Source: Micromonospora carbonacea
GTDB taxonomy: Bacteria > Actinomycetota > Actinomycetes > Mycobacteriales > Micromonosporaceae
Assembly: GCF_014205165.1 (NCBI RefSeq)
Contig: NZ_JACHMZ010000001.1
Location: forward strand, 2,564,501-2,628,500
Direction: 5' to 3'
DNA: 64,000 nt
Shown here piece after piece: positions 26,569-35,300 of the stretch. Every line of letters begins with the position of its first letter. Position 1 is the first letter of the stretch. Both the position numbers and the translations under genes were made by a program. Under the pieces are notes generated by a model. It did not search any database, was not told the DNA's origin, and saw only the letters and a list, made by a program, of their open reading frames with translations.

Positions 26569-26616
26569 GTCACGGTCGGTGTGTCAACCGACCTGATCCG
26601 TCATGTGGGGAGCCTG

Positions 26617-27447
26617 ATGCGAGCACTGCGTCGCGCCGTCCTGACCGCAGCACTGATCACCCTCGGTGTCGCCGCCGGCGCGGCACCGGCCCACGCCGGC
26701 ACCGGGCGAGGGAGCGGCGGCCAGGCGCTCACCGTCACGCCCAGCGGCGGCGTCGCCCGCTCGGGCGCGAGCGTCACCGTCTCCGGCACCGGGTACGACG
26801 TCACCAAGGGCATCTACGTCGCCTACTGCGTGGACAACGGGGCCGGCGTCGCGCCCAGCCCGTGCGGTGGCGGGGCCGACACCACCGGGAGCACCGGCGC
26901 CTCGCACTGGATCTCGTCCAACCCACCGTCCTACGGGGAGGGACTGGCGAAGCCCTACGGCACGGGCGGGTCGTTCCGGGTCACGCTCACCGTCGGCACC
27001 CGCATCGGCGACGTGGACTGCACCGTCCGCCGGTGCGTGGTGGCCACCCGCGCCGACCACACCCGCCCCGCCGACCGGTCCCAGGACGTCCGGGTGCCGA
27101 TCACCTTCGCCGCGGCGGCCACCCCGGCCCGGTCCAGCGCCGCCCCGGCCACCACCGGGGCCGCCGGCCCGGGCGGCGCCGGACCCACCGCGCGCACCAC
27201 CACCACCGCGCCGCCCGCCGCCACGGCCGCCGCCCCGGGCACCGCCGCGCCCGCCGGCAGCGCGGCACCGGTCCCCACCGGCACCGGCGGTGCCGTCGCC
27301 GCGGGCACCGACCCCGCCGCCCAGGTCACCCGGGTCAGCGCCGCCTCCGGAATCGGCGGCTGGTGGCTCGCCGCGCTGGCCCTGCCCCTGCTCGGGCTGA
27401 CGCTGCTCGCCGGCCTGCGCCGACGCCGGCGGAGGGCCGCCCCGTGA
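26617..27447 (+). CDS. Membrane-anchored surface protein of the haem operon (HtaC-like position)
   Basis: This 276-residue protein has a signal peptide ending AHA (about 27), an Ig-like domain (about 36-165) with two Cys pairs including DCTVRRC and the motif ADRSQD, a Thr/Ala/Pro-rich stalk (about 170-235), a transmembrane helix (about 246-266) and an Arg-rich cytoplasmic tail. ATG at 26617 was chosen because GGGGAG lies 5 nt upstream. The Ig domain is homologous by eye to that of the HtaA-domain protein. It is the first gene after an iron box and overlaps hmuT by 4 nt, so a role in relaying haem to HmuT is likely. It has no HtaA domain itself. Confidence 0.75.
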   Translation: MRALRRAVLTAALITLGVAAGAAPAHAGTGRGSGGQALTVTPSGGVARSGASVTVSGTGYDVTKGIYVAYCVDNGAGVAPSPCGGGADTTGSTGASHWISSNPPSYGEGLAKPYGTGGSFRVTLTVGTRIGDVDCTVRRCVVATRADHTRPADRSQDVRVPITFAAAATPARSSAAPATTGAAGPGGAGPTARTTTTAPPAATAAAPGTAAPAGSAAPVPTGTGGAVAAGTDPAAQVTRVSAASGIGGWWLAALALPLLGLTLLAGLRRRRRRAAP

Positions 27448-28586
27448 CCCACCCCGCGACCCACCGGGCGTCGACCCGCCGCCCCGTGACCGACCGGGCG
27501 TCGACCCGCCCCGTGACCCGCCGGGCGTCGACCCGGCGCGCCCTGACCCGGCGGGCCGGGTCGCCCGGCCGGGGCCGCGCGCTGCTGGCCGTCCTGCTGC
27601 TGCTCGCCGGCGCCCTGGCCGGCTGCGCCGGCGCGCCGCCCGCCGGCGGGACGACCCCGTCGGCCACCTCCTGCGGCCCGGTCACCGCCGCCCTGCCCGA
27701 CACCGACGTCACCCCGCTCGACCCCGCGCCGGCCCCGGCCCTGCCGGTCACCGTCGCCTCCGCCGACGGCGTCGCCACCACGGTCACCGACGCGACGCGG
27801 ATCCTGCCGGTCAACCTCTACGGCTCGATCGCCGAGATCGTGTTCAGCCTCGGACTCGGCGGCAACGTCGTCGGCCGGGACACCTCCACCACCTTCCCGG
27901 CCGCCGCGCGCCTGCCCGTGGTCACCCCCGCCGGGCACGACCTGTCCGCCGAGGCGGTGCTCGCCCTCGCCCCCACCGTGATCCTCGCCGACGACAGCAT
28001 CGGTCCACCCGAGACGCTGCGCCAGCTACGGGCCGCCGGCATCCCCGTCGTCCTCGTCGCCGCCGAGCAGACCCTCGACGCCGTGCCCGCGCACGTGCGG
28101 GCGATCGCCGCCGCGCTCGGCGTCGGCGAGGCCGGCGAGCGGCTCGTCGCCCGGGTCCGGGGGGAGATCGCCGCCGCCCGCGACGGCGTGCCCGACGGCG
28201 CGTCGCCCCGCGTCGCCTTCCTCTACCTGCGCGGCACCGCCGGGGTCTACCTCATCGGCGGCCGGGGCGCCGGCTCCGACGCGATGATCGAGGCGGCCGG
28301 CGGGGTGGACGCCGGCACCGCGATCGGCCTGGCGAAGTTCCGGCCGCTGACCAGCGAGGGCCTGATCAACGCCGCCCCCGACGTGATCCTGGTGATGAGC
28401 GGCGGGCTGGCGTCCGTCGGCGGCGTCGACGGCCTGCTCAGGCTCCCCGGGGTGGCGCAGACCCCCGCCGGGGCCGCCCGCCGGATCGTCGACATGGACG
28501 ACGGCGTCCTGCTCACCTTCGGCACCCGCTCCGGCCGGGTCGTGCGGGCGCTGGCCGCCGCGCTGCACTGCCGGGGCCGGTCGTGA
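27444..28586 (+). CDS. hmuT: Haem ABC transporter substrate-binding lipoprotein
   Basis: This 380-residue cluster A-1 (class III) receptor has a lipobox LAGALAGC (Cys61) and a bilobal TroA/HmuT fold from about residue 110. It accepts haem from surface proteins and delivers it to HmuU. GTG at 27444 overlaps the previous stop by 4 nt (GTGA). The 40 residues before the hydrophobic core are an unusual Arg/Thr-rich tandem repeat (RASTRRPVT units) encoded by 27-30 bp DNA repeats. One of the internal GTG codons may be the real start. Confidence 0.87.
   Translation: MTHPATHRASTRRPVTDRASTRPVTRRASTRRALTRRAGSPGRGRALLAVLLLLAGALAGCAGAPPAGGTTPSATSCGPVTAALPDTDVTPLDPAPAPALPVTVASADGVATTVTDATRILPVNLYGSIAEIVFSLGLGGNVVGRDTSTTFPAAARLPVVTPAGHDLSAEAVLALAPTVILADDSIGPPETLRQLRAAGIPVVLVAAEQTLDAVPAHVRAIAAALGVGEAGERLVARVRGEIAAARDGVPDGASPRVAFLYLRGTAGVYLIGGRGAGSDAMIEAAGGVDAGTAIGLAKFRPLTSEGLINAAPDVILVMSGGLASVGGVDGLLRLPGVAQTPAGAARRIVDMDDGVLLTFGTRSGRVVRALAAALHCRGRS
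27466..27535 (+). repeat. Tandem repeat in the 5' end of hmuT
   Basis: The core GGGCGTCGACCCG occurs at 27466-27478, 27496-27508 and 27523-27535, with periods of 30 and 27 bp. Both are multiples of three, so copy-number change would keep the reading frame. It encodes repeated RASTR units before the signal peptide. Confidence 0.75.
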
Positions 28587-29680
28587 CCGCCACCGACACC
28601 CCACCGGCCACCGTGGAGGCCGCAGCCGGCCGCGCCCGCGGACGCCGGCCCCGGCGCGGGGCGCTCCTGCTCGCCGGGCTCACCGCCGGCCTGCTGCTGG
28701 CCGCCCTGTTCGCCGCCGGCCGGGGGCAGGTGGCGATCGCCCCGGCGGAGGTGCTCGGCTCGGTGCTGCACCGGCTCGGCCTCGACGTCGGCCCCCGCCC
28801 GGCCGCCGCGCACGGCGAGAGCGCGTTGTGGCTCGTCCGCTTTCCGCGGGTGGCGCTCGCCGCCGTGGTCGGCGCGGCGCTCGGCTGCTCCGGGGCGGTG
28901 ATGCAGGGCGTCTTCGGCAACCCGCTGGCCGAGCCCGGCGTCATCGGCGTGTCCGCGGGCGCGGCCCTCGGAGCGGCCCTGGCGATCGTCACCGGCGTCA
29001 CCGTCCTCGGCGGCTGGACGGTGCCGGCCGCCGCGTTCGCCGGCGGGCTCGTCACCACCTGGCTGGTCTACGCGCTCGCCCGCTCCGGCGGCCGGACCGA
29101 GGTGGTCACCCTCGTGCTCACCGGCGTCGCCGTCAACGCCGTCGCCGGCGCCGCGATCGGGCTGCTGATGTTCGTCGCCGACGAGTCCGGCGTGCAGGCC
29201 ATCGCGTTCTGGAACCTCGGCAGCCTCGCCCAGGCGAACTGGTCGGCCGTCGGGCTGGCCGCACCCTGCCTCGCGGTCGGCCTGGTGGCCGCCCTCGCCG
29301 ACGCCCGCCGGCTCGACCTGCTCGCCCTCGGCGAGCCGGCGGCCCGGCACCTCGGCGTCGACGTGGAGCGGCTGCGCGTCCGGATGATCGTGGTCACCGC
29401 CCTGCTCGGCGCGGCGGCGGTCGCCTTCACCGGCATCATCAGCTTCATCGGCCTGGTCGTGCCGCACCTGGTCCGGATGGTCGCCGGCCCCGGGCACCGG
29501 CTGCTGCTGCCGGCCAGCGCGCTCGGCGGCGCGATCGTGGTCATCGCCGCCGACCTCGCCGCCCGGACCCTCGTCGACTACCAGGAACTGCCGCTGGGCG
29601 TGCTCTCCGCGGTCGTGGGCGGGCCCGCGTTCTTCTGGCTGCTGCGGCGCACGCGGGACCGCGCGGGGGGCTGGGCGTGA
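28583..29680 (+). CDS. hmuU: Haem ABC transporter permease (FecCD family)
   Basis: This 365-residue membrane protein has about ten hydrophobic helices and the FecCD hallmarks GVSAGAALGAAL, the NPLAEPGVIG region and GLVVPHLVRM near residue 290. It forms the homodimeric haem channel in the cytoplasmic membrane. GTG overlaps the hmuT stop by 4 nt and its own stop overlaps hmuV by 4 nt. Confidence 0.92.
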   Translation: MTATDTPPATVEAAAGRARGRRPRRGALLLAGLTAGLLLAALFAAGRGQVAIAPAEVLGSVLHRLGLDVGPRPAAAHGESALWLVRFPRVALAAVVGAALGCSGAVMQGVFGNPLAEPGVIGVSAGAALGAALAIVTGVTVLGGWTVPAAAFAGGLVTTWLVYALARSGGRTEVVTLVLTGVAVNAVAGAAIGLLMFVADESGVQAIAFWNLGSLAQANWSAVGLAAPCLAVGLVAALADARRLDLLALGEPAARHLGVDVERLRVRMIVVTALLGAAAVAFTGIISFIGLVVPHLVRMVAGPGHRLLLPASALGGAIVVIAADLAARTLVDYQELPLGVLSAVVGGPAFFWLLRRTRDRAGGWA

Positions 29681-30597
29681 CCGGCCGGGGCACGCCGACC
29701 CCCTCCGGCGGCGCAGCCGTCCCGCGCGGGCGGGCCCGGTTGCGCCTGCTCGGCCGGCGGGCGGCAGCGCAGCCGCCGGCCCCGGCGACGCCGGGCAGCG
29801 TCCGGATCCGGGCCGCCGGGCTGCGGGTCGAACGCGCCGGCCGGCCGGTGCTCGACGGCGTCGACCTCGCCGTCCGCGCCGGTGAGGTGCACGCCCTGGT
29901 CGGCCCCAACGGTGCGGGCAAGTCGACCCTGCTGGCCGCCGTCAGCGGCGACCTGCCGGCCACGACCGGGAGCGTGGAGGTCGACGGCCGTCCCCTCGGC
30001 GGGTGGTCGGCCGTGGAGCTCGCGATGCGCCGGGCGGTGCTGACCCAGCGGCACACGCTGAGCTTCCCGTTCGCCGTGGTCGACGTCGTCCGGATGGGGC
30101 GCGCGCCCTGGGTCGGGCGGCCCGAGCAGGCGCACGACGACGCGGTCGTCGCCGAGAGCATGCGGCGCTGCGACGTGGTCCGGTTCGCCGCCCGGCCGTT
30201 CCCCACCCTCTCCGGCGGCGAGCAGGCCCGCGCGGCGCTGGCCCGGGCGCTGGCGCAGCGGGCCGGTGTGCTGCTGCTCGACGAGCCGACCGCCGCCCTC
30301 GACCTGCGCCACCAGGAGCTGGTCATGCGGATCGCCCGCGACCGTGCCGAGGCCGGGGACGCCGTCGTGGTGGTGCTGCACGACCTCGCCCTGGCCGGGG
30401 CGTACGCCGACCGGATGACCCTGCTCGCCGACGGGCGGGTCCGGGCCACCGGCGCGCCGGCCACCGTCCTGACCGCACCGCTGCTCAGCGAGGTCTACCG
30501 GCACGACGTCGAGGTCGTGCCGCACCCGCGTACCCGCCTGCCGCTGGTCGTGCCCCGCCGTCGGGGCCCGGCCCACCGCACCGTTCCGGAGGAATAG
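29677..30597 (+). CDS. hmuV: Haem ABC transporter ATP-binding protein
   Basis: This 306-residue ATPase has Walker A GPNGAGKST (about 75-83), signature LSGGEQARAALARAL, Walker B LLLLDEPTAALD and the switch His in VVLHDLALA. It energises haem import through HmuU. The first 45 residues are an extension before the ATPase fold. A shorter start inside is possible, but GTG at 29677 gives the operon's typical 4-nt overlap. Confidence 0.92.
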   Translation: MTGRGTPTPSGGAAVPRGRARLRLLGRRAAAQPPAPATPGSVRIRAAGLRVERAGRPVLDGVDLAVRAGEVHALVGPNGAGKSTLLAAVSGDLPATTGSVEVDGRPLGGWSAVELAMRRAVLTQRHTLSFPFAVVDVVRMGRAPWVGRPEQAHDDAVVAESMRRCDVVRFAARPFPTLSGGEQARAALARALAQRAGVLLLDEPTAALDLRHQELVMRIARDRAEAGDAVVVVLHDLALAGAYADRMTLLADGRVRATGAPATVLTAPLLSEVYRHDVEVVPHPRTRLPLVVPRRRGPAHRTVPEE

Positions 30598-31305
30598 ATG
30601 AGCACAGCACCCGTCCCGTTCTCGGCCCGGTTGCGGGCCGCCAGCCAGGGCGCCCACGCCGCCGCCGAGGGCCAGCACTACGTCACGGCGCTGGTCGCCG
30701 GGCACGTGGACCTCGCCGGCTACGTCGACCTCGTGGTGCAGCACCACGCCCTCTACCAGGCGTTGGAGTCGGCTGCCGAGGCGATGCGCGACGACCCGCT
30801 CGCCGGGCCGTTCGTCGACGACGCGTTGACCCGGCTGCCCGCGCTGGAGGCGGACCTGACCCACCTGGTCGGGCCGGACTGGGCGCGGCGGAGCGCACCG
30901 CACGCGGCGACGCTGGCCTACGCCGACCGGATCCGCGCCGTCGCCACCACCTCCCCGGAGCGCTTCGTCGCCCACCACTACACCCGCTACCTCGGCGACC
31001 TCTCCGGCGGCCGGCACATCGGCCGGGCCGTCGCCCGGCGGTACGGGCTGAGCGCGCAGGCGGGGGCCGCCTTCTACGCGTTCGACCGGATCACCCGGCC
31101 GAAGGCGTACAAGGACGCCTACCGGGCACGGCTGGACGCCCTGCCGCTCGACCCGGCGGCCGAGGCCGCCCTGCTGGAGGAGGTGCTGCTGGCGTACCGG
31201 CACAACACGGCGGTCTTCGCCGCGCTGGCCCGGCACGTGCCCGACGCCGTCGCCGGCGCCGACGCCGGGGCGACGGAGGCCGTGGCGACGGAGGCCGTGG
31301 CGTGA
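30598..31305 (+). CDS. hmuO: Biliverdin-forming haem oxygenase
   Basis: This 235-residue cytoplasmic enzyme opens the haem ring to biliverdin, CO and free iron. Proximal His20 lies in GAHAAAE and the distal-helix signature is YLGDLSGGRHIG. The length matches HmuO of Corynebacterium apart from a repetitive Glu-Ala-Val-Ala C-terminus from a short DNA duplication. GGAGGAA at the end of hmuV is its ribosome-binding site. It completes the import-and-degrade pathway. Confidence 0.95.
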   Translation: MSTAPVPFSARLRAASQGAHAAAEGQHYVTALVAGHVDLAGYVDLVVQHHALYQALESAAEAMRDDPLAGPFVDDALTRLPALEADLTHLVGPDWARRSAPHAATLAYADRIRAVATTSPERFVAHHYTRYLGDLSGGRHIGRAVARRYGLSAQAGAAFYAFDRITRPKAYKDAYRARLDALPLDPAAEAALLEEVLLAYRHNTAVFAALARHVPDAVAGADAGATEAVATEAVA

Positions 31306-31673
31306 CCGGGCAGCCGCACCGGCCGGCGTCCCACGATGCCGGGCAGCCGTTCGACGCCGACACCGTGCGCGCGGTCTGCGGGCACATGAACGCCGACCAC
31401 GCCGACGACTCGCTGCTGATCTGCCGCGCCCTCGGCGGCTGCCCGAACGCCACCCGGGCGCGGGCGACGGGGCTGGACGCCGACGGCATGGACTTCGCCG
31501 TCGCCGTCGACGGCATCGAGGTGCCGGTGCGGATCCCGTTCGCCCGGCGGATCAGCGAACGGGCCGAGATCCGGCGGGAGGTGGTCCGGATGCACGAGCA
31601 GGCGTGCGACGCGTTCGGCCTGCCGCCCCGTTCGGCTGAGAGAAACACCAGGTCAAGGCCGGGTCTCAAGTGA
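31302..31673 (+). CDS. DUF2470 family protein (HugZ C-terminal-domain-like)
   Basis: This 123-residue protein is built around a single DUF2470 domain with the motif CGHMNADHADD near residues 26-36. The same domain forms the C-terminus of HugZ-type haem-utilisation proteins, where it contributes to haem binding. Its GTG start overlaps the hmuO stop by 4 nt. It may hand haem to, or product from, the oxygenase. The function is inferred from context. Confidence 0.8.
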   Translation: MTGQPHRPASHDAGQPFDADTVRAVCGHMNADHADDSLLICRALGGCPNATRARATGLDADGMDFAVAVDGIEVPVRIPFARRISERAEIRREVVRMHEQACDAFGLPPRSAERNTRSRPGLK

Positions 31674-31675
31674 TG

Positions 31676-31750
31676 TTACTGATCGGTAAGTCATTGACGG
31701 AAGGTGAACGGCGGTCCTAGCGTTCCTCTTGTTCGAACGGCGTACGGTTC
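31676..31750 (+). promoter_or_regulatory. Promoter region of the 31.8-kb catabolic cluster
   Basis: A -35 box TTGACG (31694-31699) and -10 box TAGCGT (31718-31723) are spaced by 18 bp. A near-palindrome TTACTGATCGGTAA (31676-31689) lies just upstream, and a dyad GAACGGCGTACGGTTC (31735-31750) just downstream of the -10. Both are plausible operator sites. The regulator is not identified. Confidence 0.5.
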
Positions 31751-31802
31751 ACCCGAACGGTCTGCGGTCGGGGGTCGGTAGGTCCAGACAGGAGGCCCGC
31801 GC

Positions 31803-33818
31803 ATGGCGGACGAGAAGCTGCGGAAGCTCCTCTCGCCGGTCCGCCTCGCCTCGCTGACCCTGCGCAACCGGGTCTTCGTCCCGGGCCACACCACCAACTT
31901 CGGCCTGCACAACGAGCCCACGGCCCGGCTCGCCGCCTACCACGCCGAGCGGGCCCGCGGCGGCGCCGGGCTGATCATCACCGAGGCGATCCGGGTGCAC
32001 CCCACCAGCGCCGGACGCAGCATCAGCCTCGGCGCCTTCACCGACGCGAGCGTCCCGGCGTACCAGCGGGTCACCGACGCCGTGCACGCCCACGGCGCGC
32101 GGATCTTCGCCCAGGTCATGCACGCCGGCCGGCAGGCCAACGGCGACGCCACCCGCACCGCCGCCTGGTCGTCCTCGCCGGTGGCCTGGGCCGCCGGGGC
32201 GCACGTGCCGCACGCCATGGGCCGCCGCGACCTCGCCACCGTCGTCGACGCGTTCGCCGCCGCCGCCCGCCGGATGCGGCGGGCCGGCTTCGACGGGCTG
32301 GAGGTCCACGCCGGACACGGGCACCTGCTCCAGCAGTTCCTCTCCCCGCACACCAACCGCCGCGCCGACGACTACGGCGGCAGCCTGGCCAACCGGATGC
32401 GGCTGACCCACGAGGTCCTCGCCGCCGTGCACGCCGCCGTCGCCGACCTGCCGGTCGGGCTGCGGATCAGCGCCGACGAGTTCCTCCCCGGCGGGCTCGA
32501 CCCCGACGCGATGGTGGAGATCGTCACCCGGCTGCGTGCGGAGCACCCGCTGGCCTACGTCCACGTCAGTCACTCCGCCTACCACGGCAGCTGGTCGCTG
32601 GCCACCCAGATGGCCGACATGAGCTTCGGGCACGCGCCCTTCCGCCACCACGCCGCCCGGTTCTCCCGGGAGTTCCCCGACCTGCCGGTGCTGGCCGTCT
32701 GCCGGCTCGACAGCCTGCCCGAGGCGGCCGAGCTGATCGCGGCGGGGGAGGCCGACCTGGTCGGCCTGGCCCGCCCGCACATCGCCGACCCGCACCTGGT
32801 CCGCAAGGCCGCCGCCGGCCGGCAGCACGAGACGCGCTCCTGCCTGGCCTGCAACCAGGGCTGCATCGCCCGCGTCGAGGCCAGCCTGCCGATCACCTGC
32901 GTGGTCAACCCCGAGGTCGGCGTCGAACGGGAGTGGGCCTCGGCCCGGCGTCGGCACGTGCCAGCCCGTCGGGTGCTGGTGGTCGGCGGCGGACCGGCCG
33001 GCCTGGCCGCCGCCACCGCCGCCCGCCGCGCCGGTCACCGGGTCACCCTCGCCGAGGCCGCCGACGACCTCGGCGGCCAGGTCCGCGTCGCGGCCCGGGT
33101 GCCCGGCCGGGAGCGGCTCGGCCTGCTCACCCGCGACCTCGCCGCCGAGGCCCGCGCCGCCGGCGTCGAGCTCCTCCTCGGCCACCGGGTCACCGCCGCC
33201 GGGGCACGCGACGGCGGCTACGACGACGTGGTGGTGGCCACCGGCTCCCGCCCCGCCCGCCGCGCCCTGCCCGGCGGGCCGCCCGTGCTCGACCTGTGGC
33301 AGGCGGTCGACCTGCTCGCCGCGCCCGACGCCGGCGGCGGCACGTACGTCGTCCTCGACGACGACGGCACCTGGGCCGCGTCCTCCGTCGCCGAGGCGCT
33401 GGCCCGGCGGGGCGCCCGGGTGCACCTCGTCTCCCCGACGGCGAGCCTCGCCGCCCGGATCACCACCTACTCCCGACTGGCGCTGCTGCGGCGCTTCACC
33501 GAACTCGGTGTCGTCGTCCATCCACTGCGGACCCCCCGCGTGGTGGACGGCGGCACGATCGCCCTGACCGGCCCACTGGCCGGCGTCGACGTGCCCGTCG
33601 ACGACGTCACCGCCGTCGTCGACGCCGGAGCGCCGGCCGCCGACGACACCCTGTTCCGCCACCTGGACGCGGCACCCGACGGACCCCGGATCCACCTCGT
33701 CGGTGACGCCAACGCACCCCGCACCACGCTGGAGGCGGTCTACGAGGGCCGGTACGCCGGCGCGTTCCTCGGCCGCCACGACAGCCCCGACGCCGCCGCG
33801 GTGGCCCTCGCCTACTGA
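31803..33818 (+). CDS. Old-yellow-enzyme-type FMN/Fe-S/FAD oxidoreductase (TMADH/2,4-dienoyl-CoA reductase family)
   Basis: This 671-residue protein has an FMN-binding TIM barrel (about 5-340; LEVHAGHGHLLQQFLSPHTN and DDYGGS), a 4Fe-4S cluster motif (Cys347, Cys350, Cys354, Cys366), and a C-terminal FAD/NAD(P)-binding pair of Rossmann domains (VVGGGPAGLAAA near 390). Relatives reduce enoyl-CoAs or enones, or oxidatively demethylate methylamines and betaines. GGAGG precedes the ATG by 7 nt. As the first gene of the cluster, with a methyltransferase next, it may perform a reductive or demethylating first step. Confidence 0.88.
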   Translation: MADEKLRKLLSPVRLASLTLRNRVFVPGHTTNFGLHNEPTARLAAYHAERARGGAGLIITEAIRVHPTSAGRSISLGAFTDASVPAYQRVTDAVHAHGARIFAQVMHAGRQANGDATRTAAWSSSPVAWAAGAHVPHAMGRRDLATVVDAFAAAARRMRRAGFDGLEVHAGHGHLLQQFLSPHTNRRADDYGGSLANRMRLTHEVLAAVHAAVADLPVGLRISADEFLPGGLDPDAMVEIVTRLRAEHPLAYVHVSHSAYHGSWSLATQMADMSFGHAPFRHHAARFSREFPDLPVLAVCRLDSLPEAAELIAAGEADLVGLARPHIADPHLVRKAAAGRQHETRSCLACNQGCIARVEASLPITCVVNPEVGVEREWASARRRHVPARRVLVVGGGPAGLAAATAARRAGHRVTLAEAADDLGGQVRVAARVPGRERLGLLTRDLAAEARAAGVELLLGHRVTAAGARDGGYDDVVVATGSRPARRALPGGPPVLDLWQAVDLLAAPDAGGGTYVVLDDDGTWAASSVAEALARRGARVHLVSPTASLAARITTYSRLALLRRFTELGVVVHPLRTPRVVDGGTIALTGPLAGVDVPVDDVTAVVDAGAPAADDTLFRHLDAAPDGPRIHLVGDANAPRTTLEAVYEGRYAGAFLGRHDSPDAAAVALAY

Positions 33819-33912
33819 CCACGTCGGTGGCGGACCCCCGCCGGCGCCGACCCGAGCATCCCCTCACCGAGCCGCCCGCCTCACCGGGCCGGCGCGACGC
33901 AAGGAGATCCCC

Positions 33913-34989
33913 ATGCTGGACATCGAGGATCGACTCACCCTCGACGAACGCTCCGCCGTGGACTTCGTCCTCGGCCTGCGCAAGCGCTGGGCGGACACCG
34001 TCTACCCCGCCCTGACCCGGGAGTACGCCGCCACCGGCGAACCGGCGGCCACCATCGCCGACGCCGGCGCGACCCTGCGCGACCTGCCGCTCTACCCGTG
34101 GTTCAGCCACCTGGAACGGGTGCAGCAGAAGATGCTGTGGAAGACCGCCGGGGAGGCCGTCCTGGGCCGCCGCGACGAGCTGGCCGCCCAGCTCGCCGAG
34201 GTGCCGGCGCATCCGCTCGGCGCGCTCACCCTCGACCCCGACCTGGACCTGCCCTCGTGGTACACCGACTACGACATCCACATCCAGCCGGGCGGCTTCT
34301 TCTCCGACGACATGTCCGCCTACGTCTACGAGTTCGGCGCGCGCATCGTCATGCTGCGCGACAACGACGGCTACAAGTTCCACCGGCTGTTCACCGAGAC
34401 CGCGCTGCCGGACCTGCCGGCGGCCACCCGGGTCGTCGACATCGGCTGCGGGTTCGGCAAGAGCACCCGCCCGCTGGTCGGCCGCTACCCGTCGGCGCAG
34501 GTCGTCGGCGTCGACCTGGCCGCGCCCGGGCTGCGCCTGGCGCACGCCGAGGCCGAGGCGCAGGGGCTGGCCATCGACTACCGGCAGGCCGACGGGCGGG
34601 CCACCGGCCTCGACGACGCCTCCTGCGACGTCGTCACCGGCACGATGGTGCTGCACGAGATGCCCGCCGAGGCGATCCGGGAGACGATCGTCGAGGCGGC
34701 CCGCCTGCTCAAGCCCGGGGGCGCGCTGCGCTTCCTGGAGTTCCAGCTCACCGGCGACCCGCTGCGCGACGCCACCGTCTACGAGCACGCCGAGCGCAAC
34801 AACGAGCCGTTCTTCCACGCGCTGTTCGGTTCCGACCTGCTCGCCGTCTGCGCCGAGGCGGGCCTGGTCGACGCGAGCTGGACCCCGTTCGACGAGCGCC
34901 GCGCCGGCGTACGCCCCGAGGGCTGGGGCGACCGGGTCGAGTGGCACTTCCCCTGGGCCGTGCTGGCCGCGACGAAGCCGGAGGCGTGA
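33913..34989 (+). CDS. Class I SAM-dependent methyltransferase
   Basis: This 358-residue protein has a helical N-terminal domain (about 1-165) and a Rossmann methyltransferase core. The SAM motif is VVDIGCGFGKS (about 176-186), motif II is VVGVDLAAPG, and motif post-I/IV is VTGTMVLHEMP. The start is the ATG with AAGGAG 7 nt upstream. Its stop overlaps the next gene by one base (TGATG). No substrate class is recognisable. It sits immediately after a flavoprotein and before two small proteins, suggesting one biochemical module. Confidence 0.85.
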   Translation: MLDIEDRLTLDERSAVDFVLGLRKRWADTVYPALTREYAATGEPAATIADAGATLRDLPLYPWFSHLERVQQKMLWKTAGEAVLGRRDELAAQLAEVPAHPLGALTLDPDLDLPSWYTDYDIHIQPGGFFSDDMSAYVYEFGARIVMLRDNDGYKFHRLFTETALPDLPAATRVVDIGCGFGKSTRPLVGRYPSAQVVGVDLAAPGLRLAHAEAEAQGLAIDYRQADGRATGLDDASCDVVTGTMVLHEMPAEAIRETIVEAARLLKPGGALRFLEFQLTGDPLRDATVYEHAERNNEPFFHALFGSDLLAVCAEAGLVDASWTPFDERRAGVRPEGWGDRVEWHFPWAVLAATKPEA

Positions 34990-35300
34990 TGAGCACCGAG
35001 TTCGACTACTTCGGCGACCCCCGCCTCGGCAAGCTGCTCGACCTGGTGCTGCAACTCTCCACCGAGCTGCACGTCGACCGGCAGCGGCTGCGGGCGCTGG
35101 AGCAGCTGCTCGTGCGCCGCGCCGTGCTCGGTCCCGGCGACCTCGACGGCTTCACCGCCGACGCCGACGGGCAGGCCGTGCTCGACCGGGAACGCGACCT
35201 GCTGCTGACCCGGCTGATGCGCATCCTCACCGAGCAGGGCCCGGCCGAGCACCCGCTGCGCGACCAGTGGGAAGCGGCCCTGAGCGGCAAGAGCGGCTGA
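34989..35300 (+). CDS. Small helical protein of unknown function
   Basis: This 103-residue, charged, largely helical cytoplasmic protein has no recognised domain, signal peptide or membrane segment. A heptad-like stretch (about 12-48) could mediate dimerisation. It is coupled on both sides by one-base stop/start overlaps (TGATG) with the methyltransferase and the SnoaL-like protein. That points to a stoichiometric subunit or chaperone of one of these enzymes. Confidence 0.7.
   Translation: MSTEFDYFGDPRLGKLLDLVLQLSTELHVDRQRLRALEQLLVRRAVLGPGDLDGFTADADGQAVLDRERDLLLTRLMRILTEQGPAEHPLRDQWEAALSGKSG

Noticed and set aside
31268..31305. Duplicated Glu-Ala-Val-Ala codons at the end of hmuO
   Set aside because: It is a short tandem duplication at the C-terminus outside the haem-oxygenase fold, unlikely to matter functionally.
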